A DNA stretch of 64,000 nt, taken from Zoogloeaceae bacterium. Its GTDB lineage: Bacteria; Pseudomonadota; Gammaproteobacteria; Burkholderiales; Rhodocyclaceae. The notes under the pieces were generated by a model. The model was not told the DNA's origin, did not search any database, and was given only the letters and a program-made list of their open reading frames with translations. Position 1 is the stretch's first letter; each line of letters starts with the position of its first letter. Made by a program: the position numbers and the translations under genes. Positions 26,897-36,777 of the stretch are shown in pieces. The stretch lies in contig JACKMA010000002.1 of NCBI GenBank assembly GCA_024235635.1, forward strand, positions 620,001-684,000. The letters run 5' to 3'.

Positions 26897-27808
26897 TCAG
26901 TCTCCGGTGAAGATATCCACCAGCAGCGTCTGCAATCGGTGCAGCAGGCCCTTCCGTGGCTGCGGCCGGACCTCCTCGGACACGGTCTCGAGATCACCGC
27001 CGGGTGCGTACCTAGCCGGCACTTGGCCGGATTCGGCCACGACCTCGCCCACCTCGTGCGGGATCGGACCTTCCACCAGCGTGACGTAGGCGGCCTCAGC
27101 CCCGGCCTGCAGTATGACGATGCGTTCCGGCGCGATTGCGCTGCGGTCTCCAGCCTCGTCCGGGTGCATCGACAACGGGTTGGGGTGGGTGACATAGGCG
27201 TGGGCACGGTCGATCAGTGCCGTTTCGTCGATCCTGGGCACGGCCAGGCTGGGCAAGCCAAGGTCCTGCATCAGCATCTCCAGACTGCGTAAGCGACGGC
27301 TCTTGGCCACTGCATCGATCGCTTCAAGTGTCGCAAACTGGTCCGGGTTCTGATTCGAGCCCGCCAGCAGATGGAAGGTCGGCATCTCGTGAAACAGGCC
27401 GAGGGTGCCGACCCTGCCCCGGTCCAGTTCAGGCGACGCCCGCGCCAGCTCTTCGGCGAACAGCGAGACCGAGATCGAGTGCAGCAGGAGGCTCTCTGCG
27501 ACCATCCGCGCCGCGCGTCCACGGATGCCACGCACCAGTTGCAGCATCGCCACATGCGACGCAACTGCACGGACCTCGCCCATGCCGAGCATCATGATCG
27601 CCTGCGACACCGAGTCCGCCGGTTCGGCGCGTCGGTAGGCCGCGCTGTTGGCAAGGCGTAGCAGTGCCGCCGCGACCATCGGCTCGGACGCGACCATGCG
27701 CTCGATGACCGTTTCGGCGATGCGCGAATCCTCGGTTGCGTTGCGGATGGAAATCGCAGCGCGCACGCTCGAAGGAACGAAGAAGGCATCGTCGTGAATC
27801 GGGTCCAT
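26897..27808 (-). CDS. HDOD-domain signalling protein
   Basis: The 303-residue protein resembles HDOD proteins, catalytically inactive HD-fold modules found in signalling. Supporting segments are VIERMVASEPMVAAALLRLANS, SVSQAIMMLGMGEVRAVASH, LLLHSISVSLFAEELA and VGTLGLFHEM. The HD metal-binding pair is not intact, as expected for HDOD. No other domain is seen; the last 100 residues are not assignable. It is co-directional with, and 6 nt from, the hemerythrin gene, which suggests an O2- or redox-related signalling pair. Confidence 0.75.
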   Translation of the reverse strand: MDPIHDDAFFVPSSVRAAISIRNATEDSRIAETVIERMVASEPMVAAALLRLANSAAYRRAEPADSVSQAIMMLGMGEVRAVASHVAMLQLVRGIRGRAARMVAESLLLHSISVSLFAEELARASPELDRGRVGTLGLFHEMPTFHLLAGSNQNPDQFATLEAIDAVAKSRRLRSLEMLMQDLGLPSLAVPRIDETALIDRAHAYVTHPNPLSMHPDEAGDRSAIAPERIVILQAGAEAAYVTLVEGPIPHEVGEVVAESGQVPARYAPGGDLETVSEEVRPQPRKGLLHRLQTLLVDIFTGD

Positions 27809-27883
27809 TCTCCGATTTACGGCGATGCCGGGATCAAGTTGAGCGAGCCCCCGCCGGTCGCAACGCGGCCGGCGTGGCGGCGG

Positions 27884-27926
27884 CGCCCGCCCCTCGCCGG
27901 CCGCTTGGCGTCCGAGGGGGCGGGCG
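27884..27926. repeat. GC-rich inverted repeat downstream of the nine-heme cytochrome
   Basis: CGCCCGCCCC (27884-27893) and its exact complement GGGGCGGGCG (27917-27926) flank a 23-nt loop, and pairing can continue by three bases past a bulge. It lies just after the cytochrome stop on the minus strand. There is no T tract, so it is at most an mRNA-stabilising or imperfect terminator hairpin. It fills most of the 128-bp gap before the HDOD gene. Confidence 0.6.
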
Positions 27927-27936
27927 TCGGAATCGA

Positions 27937-29826
<1,890 letters not shown>

Positions 29827-29843
29827 TCGATCCTCCCTGACAA

Positions 29844-29923
29844 GACGTGGGACATATGCGAAGGTGCTGAGACCATTCTTTAGTGATGGTTATTGGCATT
29901 CTTGCGGAAAACTTTCCCACGTC
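29844..29923. repeat. Long-range inverted repeat in the cytochrome leader
   Basis: GACGTGGGA (29844-29852) is exactly repeated in inverted form as TCCCACGTC (29915-29923), 62 bp apart, in the upstream region of the cytochrome and just ahead of its ribosome site. It could be a leader stem or a paired operator. The remaining 381-bp gap (29827-30207) holds only a short GGTGGG/CCCACC hairpin at 29988-30006 that I can point to. Confidence 0.45.
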
Positions 29924-30207
29924 AATCGAGCACTGGACGAACGGCAGTATTCTCAAACATCGTGAAACACTAATAATCGAAGCTTAAGGTGGGCCCTCTT
30001 CCCACCAGTGCAGCGCTTGCCAGCCCCACCCGGCCATGCCACCATCACCGCTCTCGAACCGCGGGCACCGGGGCTCGATTTCGGATCGCCAGGGGCAGCC
30101 GTCACCGCGCCCCGAGGAGGGCTGCGCCCACCCCCGACCCCCTCGCCAATGAACGATCGCCCCCGCCGTCAATCAGCCACCATCACCCAGTGCGACAAGG
30201 GCAGACC

Positions 30208-30885
30208 ATGAAACTCGCTGCGGCTCTCGCTGCCCTGATCATGGCTGCATTGGTTCTGCCGTTCGTTCTGCCCCGCGCAAAGGCACCGACAGACCAGCGC
30301 TATCTGCCATGGCAGGTCGAAGTGCTCGAAGACGGCCGCAGCCGGGTATTCGGTCTCACGCTGCCGACCAGTACGCTGGCCGATGCCAGGCGCCTGCATG
30401 GCGGCGACCTGACGCTGGGCCTGATGCGCGAAGCCGGTGGCGAACTGTCGCTCGAGGCCTACCAACCGAGCGCCCAACTCGGATTCGTGACCGGGAAGTT
30501 GATCCTGACGCTGGCTGTGTCGATCGACGATTTGACTGCGATGGCAAGTCGGGCGGCCGATTCCGAAGCGACGCGCAGCGGCGCCCGAAGGCTGAGTCTG
30601 GCGACGGCCGATGTGCGCTCGGCCGAGCATCTGCGCATCGCCGGCATCAGCTTCGTTCCGTCGGTGGACCTCGATCGGCAGATGATCGTGGATCGCTTCG
30701 GCGAGCCCGAGCAACGCATCGAGCAGCCGGGCGGGCTCGTTCATTACCTGTATCCGTCCCGCGGACTCGACCTTCTGATCGACGACGGCGGCCGCGAAGT
30801 ACTTCAGTACGTCGCCCCGGCAGATTTCACCAGACTGACGACACCGCTGGCCGTCGGCAACGGCCGGGAACCATCCGCTCAATAG
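30208..30885 (+). CDS. Exported or membrane-anchored protein of unknown function
   Basis: The 225-residue protein has an N-terminal hydrophobic segment (LAAALAALIMAALVLPFVLP), acting as a signal or anchor, and a soluble domain I do not recognise. A notable segment is IAGISFVPSVDLDRQMIVDRFGEPEQRI, followed by HYLYPSRGLDLLIDDGGREVLQYV, which looks like a SmpA/BamE-type two-strand pattern but is not a secure match. ATG 30208 is chosen because the hydrophobic segment starts there. It converges on slyX with a 7-nt overlap. Confidence 0.7.
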   Translation: MKLAAALAALIMAALVLPFVLPRAKAPTDQRYLPWQVEVLEDGRSRVFGLTLPTSTLADARRLHGGDLTLGLMREAGGELSLEAYQPSAQLGFVTGKLILTLAVSIDDLTAMASRAADSEATRSGARRLSLATADVRSAEHLRIAGISFVPSVDLDRQMIVDRFGEPEQRIEQPGGLVHYLYPSRGLDLLIDDGGREVLQYVAPADFTRLTTPLAVGNGREPSAQ

Positions 30886-31088
30886 TGCGGTGGCACCTCG
30901 TCTGCGCCATCGCGCGGGTGGCCGTCGCTCGCGCCTGTCGATAATCGGCCAACGACTTCGGTCAGTTGGCGCTGCAGCCGGCTCAATTGTTCCTGTTGCC
31001 GGTAGACGGTCACATTCAGGGTATCGAGCAGGTCCTCGACATCCATCAATCTGGCTTCGAGCTGGTGGATGCGTTCCTGTTGATCCAT
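30879..31088 (-). CDS. slyX: SlyX family protein
   Basis: The 69-residue protein is a short coiled coil (RIHQLEARLMDVEDLLDTLN, VTVYRQQEQLSRLQRQL) ending in the SlyX-like PPHY. Length and terminus match the family; its function is unknown. The start is ATG 31088; the longer open frame upstream overlaps the opposite gene's leader. Confidence 0.85.
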   Translation of the reverse strand: MDQQERIHQLEARLMDVEDLLDTLNVTVYRQQEQLSRLQRQLTEVVGRLSTGASDGHPRDGADEVPPHY

Positions 31089-31264
31089 TGCATGGGCTCC
31101 GCGCGGCAATCGGCGCATTATCCCGTAGGCGGGCTTCGCCCGGGCATCCATGCCGGAAATGGCATTGCCGTCGGGGCCCGGGCCGGCCTGCCCCGGCGGC
31201 AATGCGCATGGCGCAGCCCGGAATGTTAGGCTGCGACGGATCTCCCACACGCTCGAAGACGCCC

Positions 31265-31966
31265 ATGCGATCCCTCCGTCGCCTCCATTTCCTCGCCCGT
31301 TTCGCCGTTATCGCCGTGCTGCTCGCGGCGGCGATGCCATTGCGCGCTGACGAACTCGCCAGCCTGCTGCAACGCATCGAGGCGACCTACGGTGCCGTCG
31401 ACCACGCAATCGCGATCCGCCAGAGCGGTCGCACGGCCAGCAGATTGCGTGGCGAAGGCACGATGGAGCGTCTGTGGGCCGCCCCGGATCGCTTTCGCAT
31501 CCGACTGGACTACCCGTCCGGTTCGGAGGTCCGCACGATGGCCGCGGGACGCGCCTGGCAAGGCTCGGTAGACAAGTCCGGCCCCTTCCTGCAGGCCATG
31601 CAACTGCAGGCGGCCCGTTCTCGATTGCCGTGGAATCTGCTGGCGACCGAGGGCGTCACCTTGCTCGGCAGTCGCGTCGCGGAAAACGGGGGCACGGTGC
31701 ACACGCTGGTGCTCGCGCTCGAGTCGCCCCTCCGCCTGTTGGTGGAAGTCGACGACGTGACCGCTCATGTGCTGCGCTCGATCGGCACCGGCATCGGCGA
31801 CATGCAGTTCATCACCGAGTACAGCGATTTCCGGCGCATCGGCGGGCATCTTGTCGCAACCCGCGAGGAGCACTACGCGATGGGTCGGCACATCGGTCAT
31901 TCGATCATCGAACAGCTCGATTTCCCGGCCGAGCCGGGGGATGCTGCGTTCCTCCCGCCACGGTGA
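31265..31966 (+). CDS. LolA-like exported lipoprotein-carrier fold protein
   Basis: The 233-residue protein has a signal peptide (FAVIAVLLAAAMPLRA) followed by a LolA/LppX-like beta domain: LASLLQRIEATYGAVDHAIA, GEGTMERLWAAPDRFRIRLDYP and a C-terminal VATREEHYAMGRHIGHSII. Such domains bind lipid in the periplasm. It is not lolA itself, because the usual lolA neighbours are missing and the sequence is divergent. The downstream small exported protein may be co-transcribed (89-nt gap). Confidence 0.65.
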   Translation: MRSLRRLHFLARFAVIAVLLAAAMPLRADELASLLQRIEATYGAVDHAIAIRQSGRTASRLRGEGTMERLWAAPDRFRIRLDYPSGSEVRTMAAGRAWQGSVDKSGPFLQAMQLQAARSRLPWNLLATEGVTLLGSRVAENGGTVHTLVLALESPLRLLVEVDDVTAHVLRSIGTGIGDMQFITEYSDFRRIGGHLVATREEHYAMGRHIGHSIIEQLDFPAEPGDAAFLPPR

Positions 31967-32055
31967 CCGACGCCGGCAGACACCGGACGCGCCACTTGCG
32001 GCCACTGCGCAGCCCATCCATGATGACTCATCGGTCAAAGGAACGCACAGGTCTC

Positions 32056-32430
32056 ATGAAAGGTACTGAATCGATCGTCTGTCTCGCATGGCTCGTCGCG
32101 GCCGGTGGCGTGATCGCCGCTCCACCGCCCGGCCACCCGGCCCCGGACGACGCACTTCGCATGATGCGACCGTCGGGCGATGCCCAGAATGCGTCGTTGA
32201 GTCGCAGCGGACGCGTGTTGCAGCACATGGATGCCAATCAATACACCTACATCGAAGTCGAGGAGAACGGGCTAAATACTTGGCTGGCGGCGCCTCGCAC
32301 GCCCGTCATCGATGGCAGCCGCATCCGCTTTCCGGACGGTGTCGTCATGCGCGATTTCTACAGCAAACTATTGAAGCGCACGTTCGACGCCGTCACCTTC
32401 GTGCGTGCAGTCGAAGCCGGTGGCATCTAA
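32056..32430 (+). CDS. Small exported protein, NrfJ-like
   Basis: The 124-residue protein has a signal peptide (CLAWLVAAGGVIAA) and a small domain with GRVLQHMDANQYTYIEVEEN, NTWLAAP and FYSKLLKRTFDAVTFV. This pattern resembles NrfJ-type and related small periplasmic proteins found near cytochromes. Function is unknown. The next gene's GTG start overlaps its 3' end by 26 nt. Confidence 0.68.
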   Translation: MKGTESIVCLAWLVAAGGVIAAPPPGHPAPDDALRMMRPSGDAQNASLSRSGRVLQHMDANQYTYIEVEENGLNTWLAAPRTPVIDGSRIRFPDGVVMRDFYSKLLKRTFDAVTFVRAVEAGGI

Positions 32431-33037
32431 GCGCGGCGACACGGCCCTTGCCGGCGCCGATCACAGGGCGGACGAAGTTCCGTCGGGCGACGCCGCCGGG
32501 CAGGCCACCTTGCCACCGGATGCGCGGCTGGCGATGCTTCGGCTGACCGAACAGGCACGCACGATTCGGCGGCGAATCGGCGAGCAGCGCGACGACCCCG
32601 GGCCGGTCGGGCGCACATGGCCATGGATTCGCGCAACACTCGCGGTCGAACTCGAAACCGCCTTCGTGCACTGCCTGAATGCACTGTCGGCCTTGCATGA
32701 GCTCGCCTTCGACGAGCGATCGGTGGCGCCGGTCAGCGAGATCCGGAAACGGGTCGCAGCGATGGCGGGCTGCGTCGAGCACGCCCTGAGCCTGCACCGC
32801 GACGTCGGCGCTGCACTAGCTGCCGGGGGACCGGATCGCAATGCCGTGCTCGAGATCATCGAGACGCCGCTGTTGCAGATCGCAGGCTTCTTCGATGCGA
32901 TGCATCGCGCGCTGCTGGCACCGGTCGAACCGAAGCCGGGTCAGTCTGCGGAGATCGAAGTCGCGCTCTCGATCGCGCTCGATTTCGGCGCTCAGCTCTC
33001 GGCGGCGGAGTCCGGCGCCGCCATCCGGGCGCACTGA
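32405..33037 (+). CDS. Helical protein of unknown function
   Basis: The 210-residue predicted protein starts at GTG 32405 inside the preceding gene. It is largely helical (LAMLRLTEQARTIRRRIGEQ; AVELETAFVHCLNALSALHE; EIIETPLLQIAGFFDAMHRA) with no recognisable domain. The length of open frame and amphipathic helices support coding, but the last 46 nt overlap the convergent GTPase gene, and start choice is uncertain. Confidence 0.5.
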   Translation: MQSKPVASKRGDTALAGADHRADEVPSGDAAGQATLPPDARLAMLRLTEQARTIRRRIGEQRDDPGPVGRTWPWIRATLAVELETAFVHCLNALSALHELAFDERSVAPVSEIRKRVAAMAGCVEHALSLHRDVGAALAAGGPDRNAVLEIIETPLLQIAGFFDAMHRALLAPVEPKPGQSAEIEVALSIALDFGAQLSAAESGAAIRAH

Positions 33038-33891
33038 GCCCGTTCGAGCATGCGCTGCCGGCTGTCGGGCGATTCGAGGCTGATCCGGCCGAGTGCGCCG
33101 CTGCGATAGTCCTGCAGCAGGATGCGCGAGGCCTTCTCCAGATCCAGGCGACCGCCCCGCAGGCGGCAGCCGCGGCGCTCTCCGATCGCCGCCACCAGAG
33201 CAACGCCGTCCTCGGCGTCGTCCAATCCGTAGCGTGCCAGCAATGCGCTTCGGTAGCGGTCGAGCAGCACGTCGCCGAGCACCGTCGCGACCTCTTCGTC
33301 GATCACCGCGTTGCGGCCGATCGCGTGGCTTGCGGCGAGCATGAAACCATCGAGATCGTGATCGATCTTGGGCCACATCAGGCCCGGCGTGTCGGTCAGC
33401 CGGCGTCCCGCGCCAAGTTCGAGTGTCTGCTGCTGCCGGGTCACCGCGGGTTCGTCGCCAACCTTGCAGACCCGCCGGCGCGCCAGCGCATTGATCAATG
33501 TCGACTTGCCGACGTTCGGGATGCCCATCGCCATCATGCGCAATGGCTTGGTTCCATCGTTGCGGTGCGGCGCGAGTTGCTGGCACAGATCCGGCACCCG
33601 CATGGCATCGCCGGCGACGCGGCAGGACACCGCGTGGGCGACGACTCCGGGCTGGCGGTTGTAGAATGCGAGCCATGCGGCGGTGACGTCCGGATCGGCG
33701 AGATCGGCCTTGTTCAGCAACTTGAGACGTGGCCGGTTGCGTGCCTGGCACAATTGCGCGATCAATGGATTGCTGCTGGCTTCCGGCAGGCGCGCGTCAA
33801 CGACTTCGATCACCGCATCGACGCGTGCGAGCGCTTCCGCTGCCTGGCGCCGGGCGGCATTCATGTGTCCGGGAAACCACTGGATGGTCAT
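32992..33891 (-). CDS. ylqF: Ribosome-biogenesis GTPase YlqF/RbgA family
   Basis: The 299-residue GTPase has circularly permuted motifs: IQWFPGHMNAARR at the N-terminus, DARLPEASSNP, G4 NKADLAD, then G1 GIPNVGKSTL and G3 DTPGLMWP. RbgA matures the large ribosomal subunit in Bacillus; the proteobacterial protein is presumed to act in ribosome assembly. ATG 33891 gives the family N-terminus. Confidence 0.9.
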   Translation of the reverse strand: MTIQWFPGHMNAARRQAAEALARVDAVIEVVDARLPEASSNPLIAQLCQARNRPRLKLLNKADLADPDVTAAWLAFYNRQPGVVAHAVSCRVAGDAMRVPDLCQQLAPHRNDGTKPLRMMAMGIPNVGKSTLINALARRRVCKVGDEPAVTRQQQTLELGAGRRLTDTPGLMWPKIDHDLDGFMLAASHAIGRNAVIDEEVATVLGDVLLDRYRSALLARYGLDDAEDGVALVAAIGERRGCRLRGGRLDLEKASRILLQDYRSGALGRISLESPDSRQRMLERAQCARMAAPDSAAES

Positions 33892-33970
33892 TGCAGTCTC
33901 AGAGCTGGTGGGTTCGGGCCAATTATCTCATTGCCGTCCGAGCCATTGCTTCACGCTGCCAGGAACAGCC

Positions 33971-34270
33971 ATGAGATCGACCCTTCTATCCGTCTGCCTG
34001 TCGACAATCCTGCCCATGGCGGCGCTGGCGCAGACCGCGGTGCCCGATCTCGATCAGCAGGGCCGGCGCGGGGACATCGCCCGCAAGGTCCAGGAAAAGG
34101 CTGCCCGGCAGTTCGATCAGGCCGATCTCGACAAAGACGGCCGCCTCACCGAACAGGAGGTGGCCACGGTCTCGCCGTTCAAGGCACGTGCGTTTGCCGA
34201 GTTCGACAAGAATGGAGACGGCGTGCTCGACTGGCCGGAATTCGTCGGCCACGAGCGCTGGGGCAAGTGA
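33971..34270 (+). CDS. Exported EF-hand calcium-binding protein
   Basis: The 99-residue protein has a signal peptide (LLSVCLSTILPMAALA) and two EF-hand loops, DLDKDGRLTEQE and DKNGDGVLDWPE, with the expected acidic ligand spacing. It should bind calcium in the periplasm. ATG 33971 is chosen for the signal peptide. Confidence 0.82.
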   Translation: MRSTLLSVCLSTILPMAALAQTAVPDLDQQGRRGDIARKVQEKAARQFDQADLDKDGRLTEQEVATVSPFKARAFAEFDKNGDGVLDWPEFVGHERWGK

Positions 34271-34293
34271 CATTGCCCTTCGACGCGTTTTTT
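34261..34293 (+). terminator. Possible terminator at the end of the EF-hand gene
   Basis: GGGCAA (34261-34266) pairs with TTGCCC (34273-34278) across the stop codon, with a six-T run at 34288-34293. The T run is 9 nt from the stem, so efficiency is doubtful. Confidence 0.4.
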
Positions 34294-34439
34294 CGACGAT
34301 TCCTGCACACGCCGACACAAAAGCGTGTATCGTGACGCCGCGGTTGTATCGAGCAGCGTGTTCCAGGTGGTTTCCGCGGGGTGCGGCGCCCTTGTCGCCC
34401 CCGGTCTGATGTCTCCGGCTTAAGTTCTTGATCGATGCT

Positions 34440-34472
34440 GCCGAGCGGGCTCGGCCCGAATTGTCCGTTTTT
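34440..34472 (+). promoter_or_regulatory. Hairpin in the cold-shock gene leader
   Basis: GCCGAG (34440-34445) and CTCGGC (34450-34455) form a stem with a CGGG loop, followed 12 nt later by TTTTT, just ahead of the csp ribosome site. Long structured leaders are usual for cspA mRNAs. The 219-bp gap 34271-34489 holds no other feature I can identify. Confidence 0.4.
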
Positions 34473-34489
34473 ATAGGAAAGCATGACAC

Positions 34490-34699
34490 ATGAGTACTCA
34501 AACCGGCATCGTTAAGTGGTTCAACGATTCCAAGGGCTTCGGCTTTATCACCCCGGACCAGGGCGGTGAGGATGTCTTCGCGCACTTCCGCGAGATCCAG
34601 ATCACGGGTTTCAAGACGCTGGCAGAGAACCAGCGCGTCGAATTCGAGATTCGGCAGGGCCCTAAGGGGCTGCAGGCGGCAAACATCCGCCCGCTGTAA
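34490..34699 (+). CDS. Cold-shock protein (CspA family)
   Basis: The 69-residue single OB-fold protein has RNP-1-type KGFGFI (15-20) and an RNP-2 region DVFAHF. It binds single-stranded RNA and DNA as a chaperone. It is monocistronic: a long leader precedes it and a strong terminator follows. Confidence 0.96.
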   Translation: MSTQTGIVKWFNDSKGFGFITPDQGGEDVFAHFREIQITGFKTLAENQRVEFEIRQGPKGLQAANIRPL

Positions 34700-34719
34700 G
34701 TCTCGACGACTGCATGAAG

Positions 34720-34743
34720 AACGCGGCTTCGGCCGCGTTTTTT
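34720..34743 (+). terminator. Intrinsic terminator of the cold-shock gene
   Basis: AACGCGGC (34720-34727) pairs perfectly with GCCGCGTT (34732-34739) around a TTCG tetraloop; the T run extends to 34743. Confidence 0.93.
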
Positions 34744-34810
34744 CGTTAACCGTGTGTGCCGTGGCCGTGAACGCCTTTTGCGGCGGCACTGACCGCAGCG
34801 CCATCCGGGC

Positions 34811-34816
34811 TAGAAT
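34811..34816 (+). promoter_or_regulatory. Candidate -10 element for the lipoyl-domain gene
   Basis: TAGAAT lies 30 nt ahead of the start at 34846. Similar TAGAAT hexamers lie ahead of the ACT gene (36204-36209) and the NfsA-like gene (59971-59976). No convincing -35 is visible at any of them. Confidence 0.35.
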
Positions 34817-34845
34817 GCTGGCAGACCCACGCCGGAGAGATCGCC

Positions 34846-35115
34846 ATGTGCCCGGTTACCGACGTCAGAATTCCACGCTATCCGGAGTGCTGGGAAAGCT
34901 GTGGGTCCTGCGCCAGCGGGGAGATCTACGTTCAAAGCGTTCTGGTCTCGGTTGGCGAGCGGGTCGGACGCGACGACACCCTGATCGTGCTCGAAACCGG
35001 CAAGGTGGCGCTCGACATCCCCTGCCCGGCCGACGGCGAGATCGTCGAGGTCTGTGTCGAGGAGAACGATCCGGTCGACGAGGGCGATCTGATCTGCCGC
35101 GTGCACACCGACTGA
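34846..35115 (+). CDS. Free-standing lipoyl/biotinyl-domain protein
   Basis: The 89-residue protein is one biotinyl/lipoyl attachment domain with the modifiable Lys53 in VLETGKVALDIPCPADGEIV. The short cysteine-bearing N-terminus (MCPVTDVRIPRYPECWESCG) is unusual: four cysteines fall within the first 22 residues. It is not GcvH or an acyltransferase E2, since those domains are absent. Whether it is lipoylated or biotinylated, and its partner enzyme, are unknown. Confidence 0.82.
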   Translation: MCPVTDVRIPRYPECWESCGSCASGEIYVQSVLVSVGERVGRDDTLIVLETGKVALDIPCPADGEIVEVCVEENDPVDEGDLICRVHTD

Positions 35116-35125
35116 CGCGACGGGC

Positions 35126-35662
35126 TCACTGCAGTCGTCGCGGATGGATCTCCACCATCCGATCGTTGTTCGAAATCCATACCGAGCCGTCCTGGATGCT
35201 GACCTGCAGTTGCATGTTGCGCGACGCCAGTTCACTCAGCGCCGCCGACTCGGAAGTCGAGACGGTCAGGATTTCGAGCTTGTCGTGCCTCCTCAGCGCG
35301 GACGCGTTGGCCTGCCACCAGGGTTCGATCGACCGTCCGCCATAGGCCAACAGGATCACACGCGCTGCGCGTGCGCAGGCCTTGCGCAGGATCCGTTCGT
35401 CCGGCAGGCCGACTTCGATCCACAGTCTGATGGTGCCGTCGTAATCGTGCAGCCACAGCGCCGCCTCGTCGTCGGAGGACAATCCACGGCCGAAGCCGAG
35501 CCTGGGATCGGCATGGAGCGCGAAGGCGAGCAACCGGATCATCATCCGTTCGTCGGTCTCCGACGGGTGGCGGGCGATCGTCAGTGCGTGTTCTGCATAG
35601 TACTGGCGGTCCATGTCGGAGAGCTGCAGCGTGGCCTTGAAGACGGTCGATTTGAGGGCCAT
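35126..35662 (-). CDS. yaeQ: YaeQ family protein
   Basis: The 178-residue YaeQ protein starts MALKSTVFKATLQLSDMDRQ and contains HPSETDERMMIRLLAFAL, LWIEVGLPDERILRKAC and the C-terminal VWISNNDRMVEIHP. The fold is PD-(D/E)xK nuclease-like; a biochemical function is not firmly assigned. The gene starts 3 nt before the stop of the MazG-like gene upstream, suggesting one transcript. Confidence 0.93.
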   Translation of the reverse strand: MALKSTVFKATLQLSDMDRQYYAEHALTIARHPSETDERMMIRLLAFALHADPRLGFGRGLSSDDEAALWLHDYDGTIRLWIEVGLPDERILRKACARAARVILLAYGGRSIEPWWQANASALRRHDKLEILTVSTSESAALSELASRNMQLQVSIQDGSVWISNNDRMVEIHPRRLQ

Positions 35663-35665
35663 CGA

Positions 35666-36055
35666 TCAGTCCGTCCCGCGCTCGCCGGTTCCGGACAGCA
35701 GGCGCGTGTATTTCTCCCGCGAACCGTGGGCCAGCGCCACCGGGTAGCGCCGTGCGTTCTTTGCCAGCTTGTCCCAGGTCGCAGCGGCGAGATCGATGCC
35801 GGCGCGCTCGGCGATCAGCAGCAGATAGAGCAGCACGTCGGCACATTCCTCGCCGAGCGCCTGCCGGTGCTCGACTGACGCGACGCTGCGCTCGATTTCG
35901 TCGTCGTCCAGCCACTGGGTGTGCTCGAGCAGTTCGGCCGCTTCGAGGTTGAGCGAGACGATCAGCTTGCGCAAAGTGTGAAACTGCGCCCAGTCGCGTT
36001 CATCGCGAAACGCCAGAACGGCTTCGCTGAGTTCCGTGAGTCGATCTCTGGCCAT
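35666..36055 (-). CDS. MazG-like nucleotide pyrophosphohydrolase
   Basis: The 129-residue all-alpha NTP pyrophosphatase resembles the RS21-C6/dCTPase group: WAQFHTLRKLIVSLNLEAAE carries the first acidic pair (EAAELLEH) and GEECADVLLYLLLIAE the second (EExxD). These enzymes hydrolyse non-canonical or excess dNTPs to the monophosphate. ATG 36055 is preferred over an upstream start that gives an unrelated Arg-rich extension. Confidence 0.85.
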   Translation of the reverse strand: MARDRLTELSEAVLAFRDERDWAQFHTLRKLIVSLNLEAAELLEHTQWLDDDEIERSVASVEHRQALGEECADVLLYLLLIAERAGIDLAAATWDKLAKNARRYPVALAHGSREKYTRLLSGTGERGTD

Positions 36056-36242
36056 CGGGATCCGAGAATTGCTGTCCAGGCTCGCGACTATAGCGCCGGC
36101 GCCCGCCGAACGCAGCCCGTCCGCGCGCCGTCGCCGCTGCTGGCCGTGGGTGGACAGGGCCAAGTCGCAGGACGGCGATGCCGACGAGACCGCATTTACG
36201 GGCTAGAATCGCCGCATCACCCAGTCACTATCCTCGACGCCC

Positions 36243-36758
36243 GTGTCCCGAACCCTCGTGCTTACCATCATCGGCGACGACCGCCCCGGACTCGTCGGCG
36301 CGCTCGCGGCGGCCATCAGCGAACGCGACGGCAACTGGCTCGAATCGTCGTTGGCACATCTCGCCGGAAAGTTCGCAGGCGTCGTGCGCATCGACGTTCC
36401 GGAGGAAGAGGCCGACGGGCTGCTCGCTGCCCTCGCCTCGATGCCCGAACTGCGAGTCGTGGTCGAGGCGTCGGACCTGCCGCCGCAAGCGGCCGGCGCC
36501 CGACGCTTCGCACTTTCGCTGGTCGGCCACGACCGCATCGGCATCGTCTCCGAACTGAGTGCGGTGCTCGCCCGGCATTCGATCAATGTCGAGAAGCTGA
36601 CCACCCGCACCGCCAGTGCGCCGATGTCGGCGGAAACCCTGTTCCATGCCGACGCCGAGCTGCAGGCCGGTGCCGGCTTCGACAGCGCCGTGCTGCAGTC
36701 CGATCTCGAGCGCATTTCGGCCGACCTGATGGTCGATATCACGCTGGTCGACAGCTGA
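36243..36758 (+). CDS. Tandem ACT-domain protein, GcvR-like
   Basis: The 171-residue protein has two ACT domains: LVLTIIGDDRPGLVGALAAA near the start and FALSLVGHDRIGIVSELSAV from about residue 88. This is the layout of GcvR-type regulators of the glycine cleavage system in enterobacteria, but the gcv operon here has a riboswitch and no gcvA is nearby, so the target may differ. The start is GTG 36243, giving MSRTLVLT. A TAGAAT hexamer sits about 34 nt upstream. Confidence 0.8.
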   Translation: MSRTLVLTIIGDDRPGLVGALAAAISERDGNWLESSLAHLAGKFAGVVRIDVPEEEADGLLAALASMPELRVVVEASDLPPQAAGARRFALSLVGHDRIGIVSELSAVLARHSINVEKLTTRTASAPMSAETLFHADAELQAGAGFDSAVLQSDLERISADLMVDITLVDS

Positions 36759-36777
36759 CCCGGCGACGCGACCAAGC

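Noticed and set aside
33748..33765. TGGCAC-like sigma-54 match inside the YlqF-type gene
   Set aside because: Spacing between the TGGCAC and TTGC blocks is too short and it lies within coding sequence.
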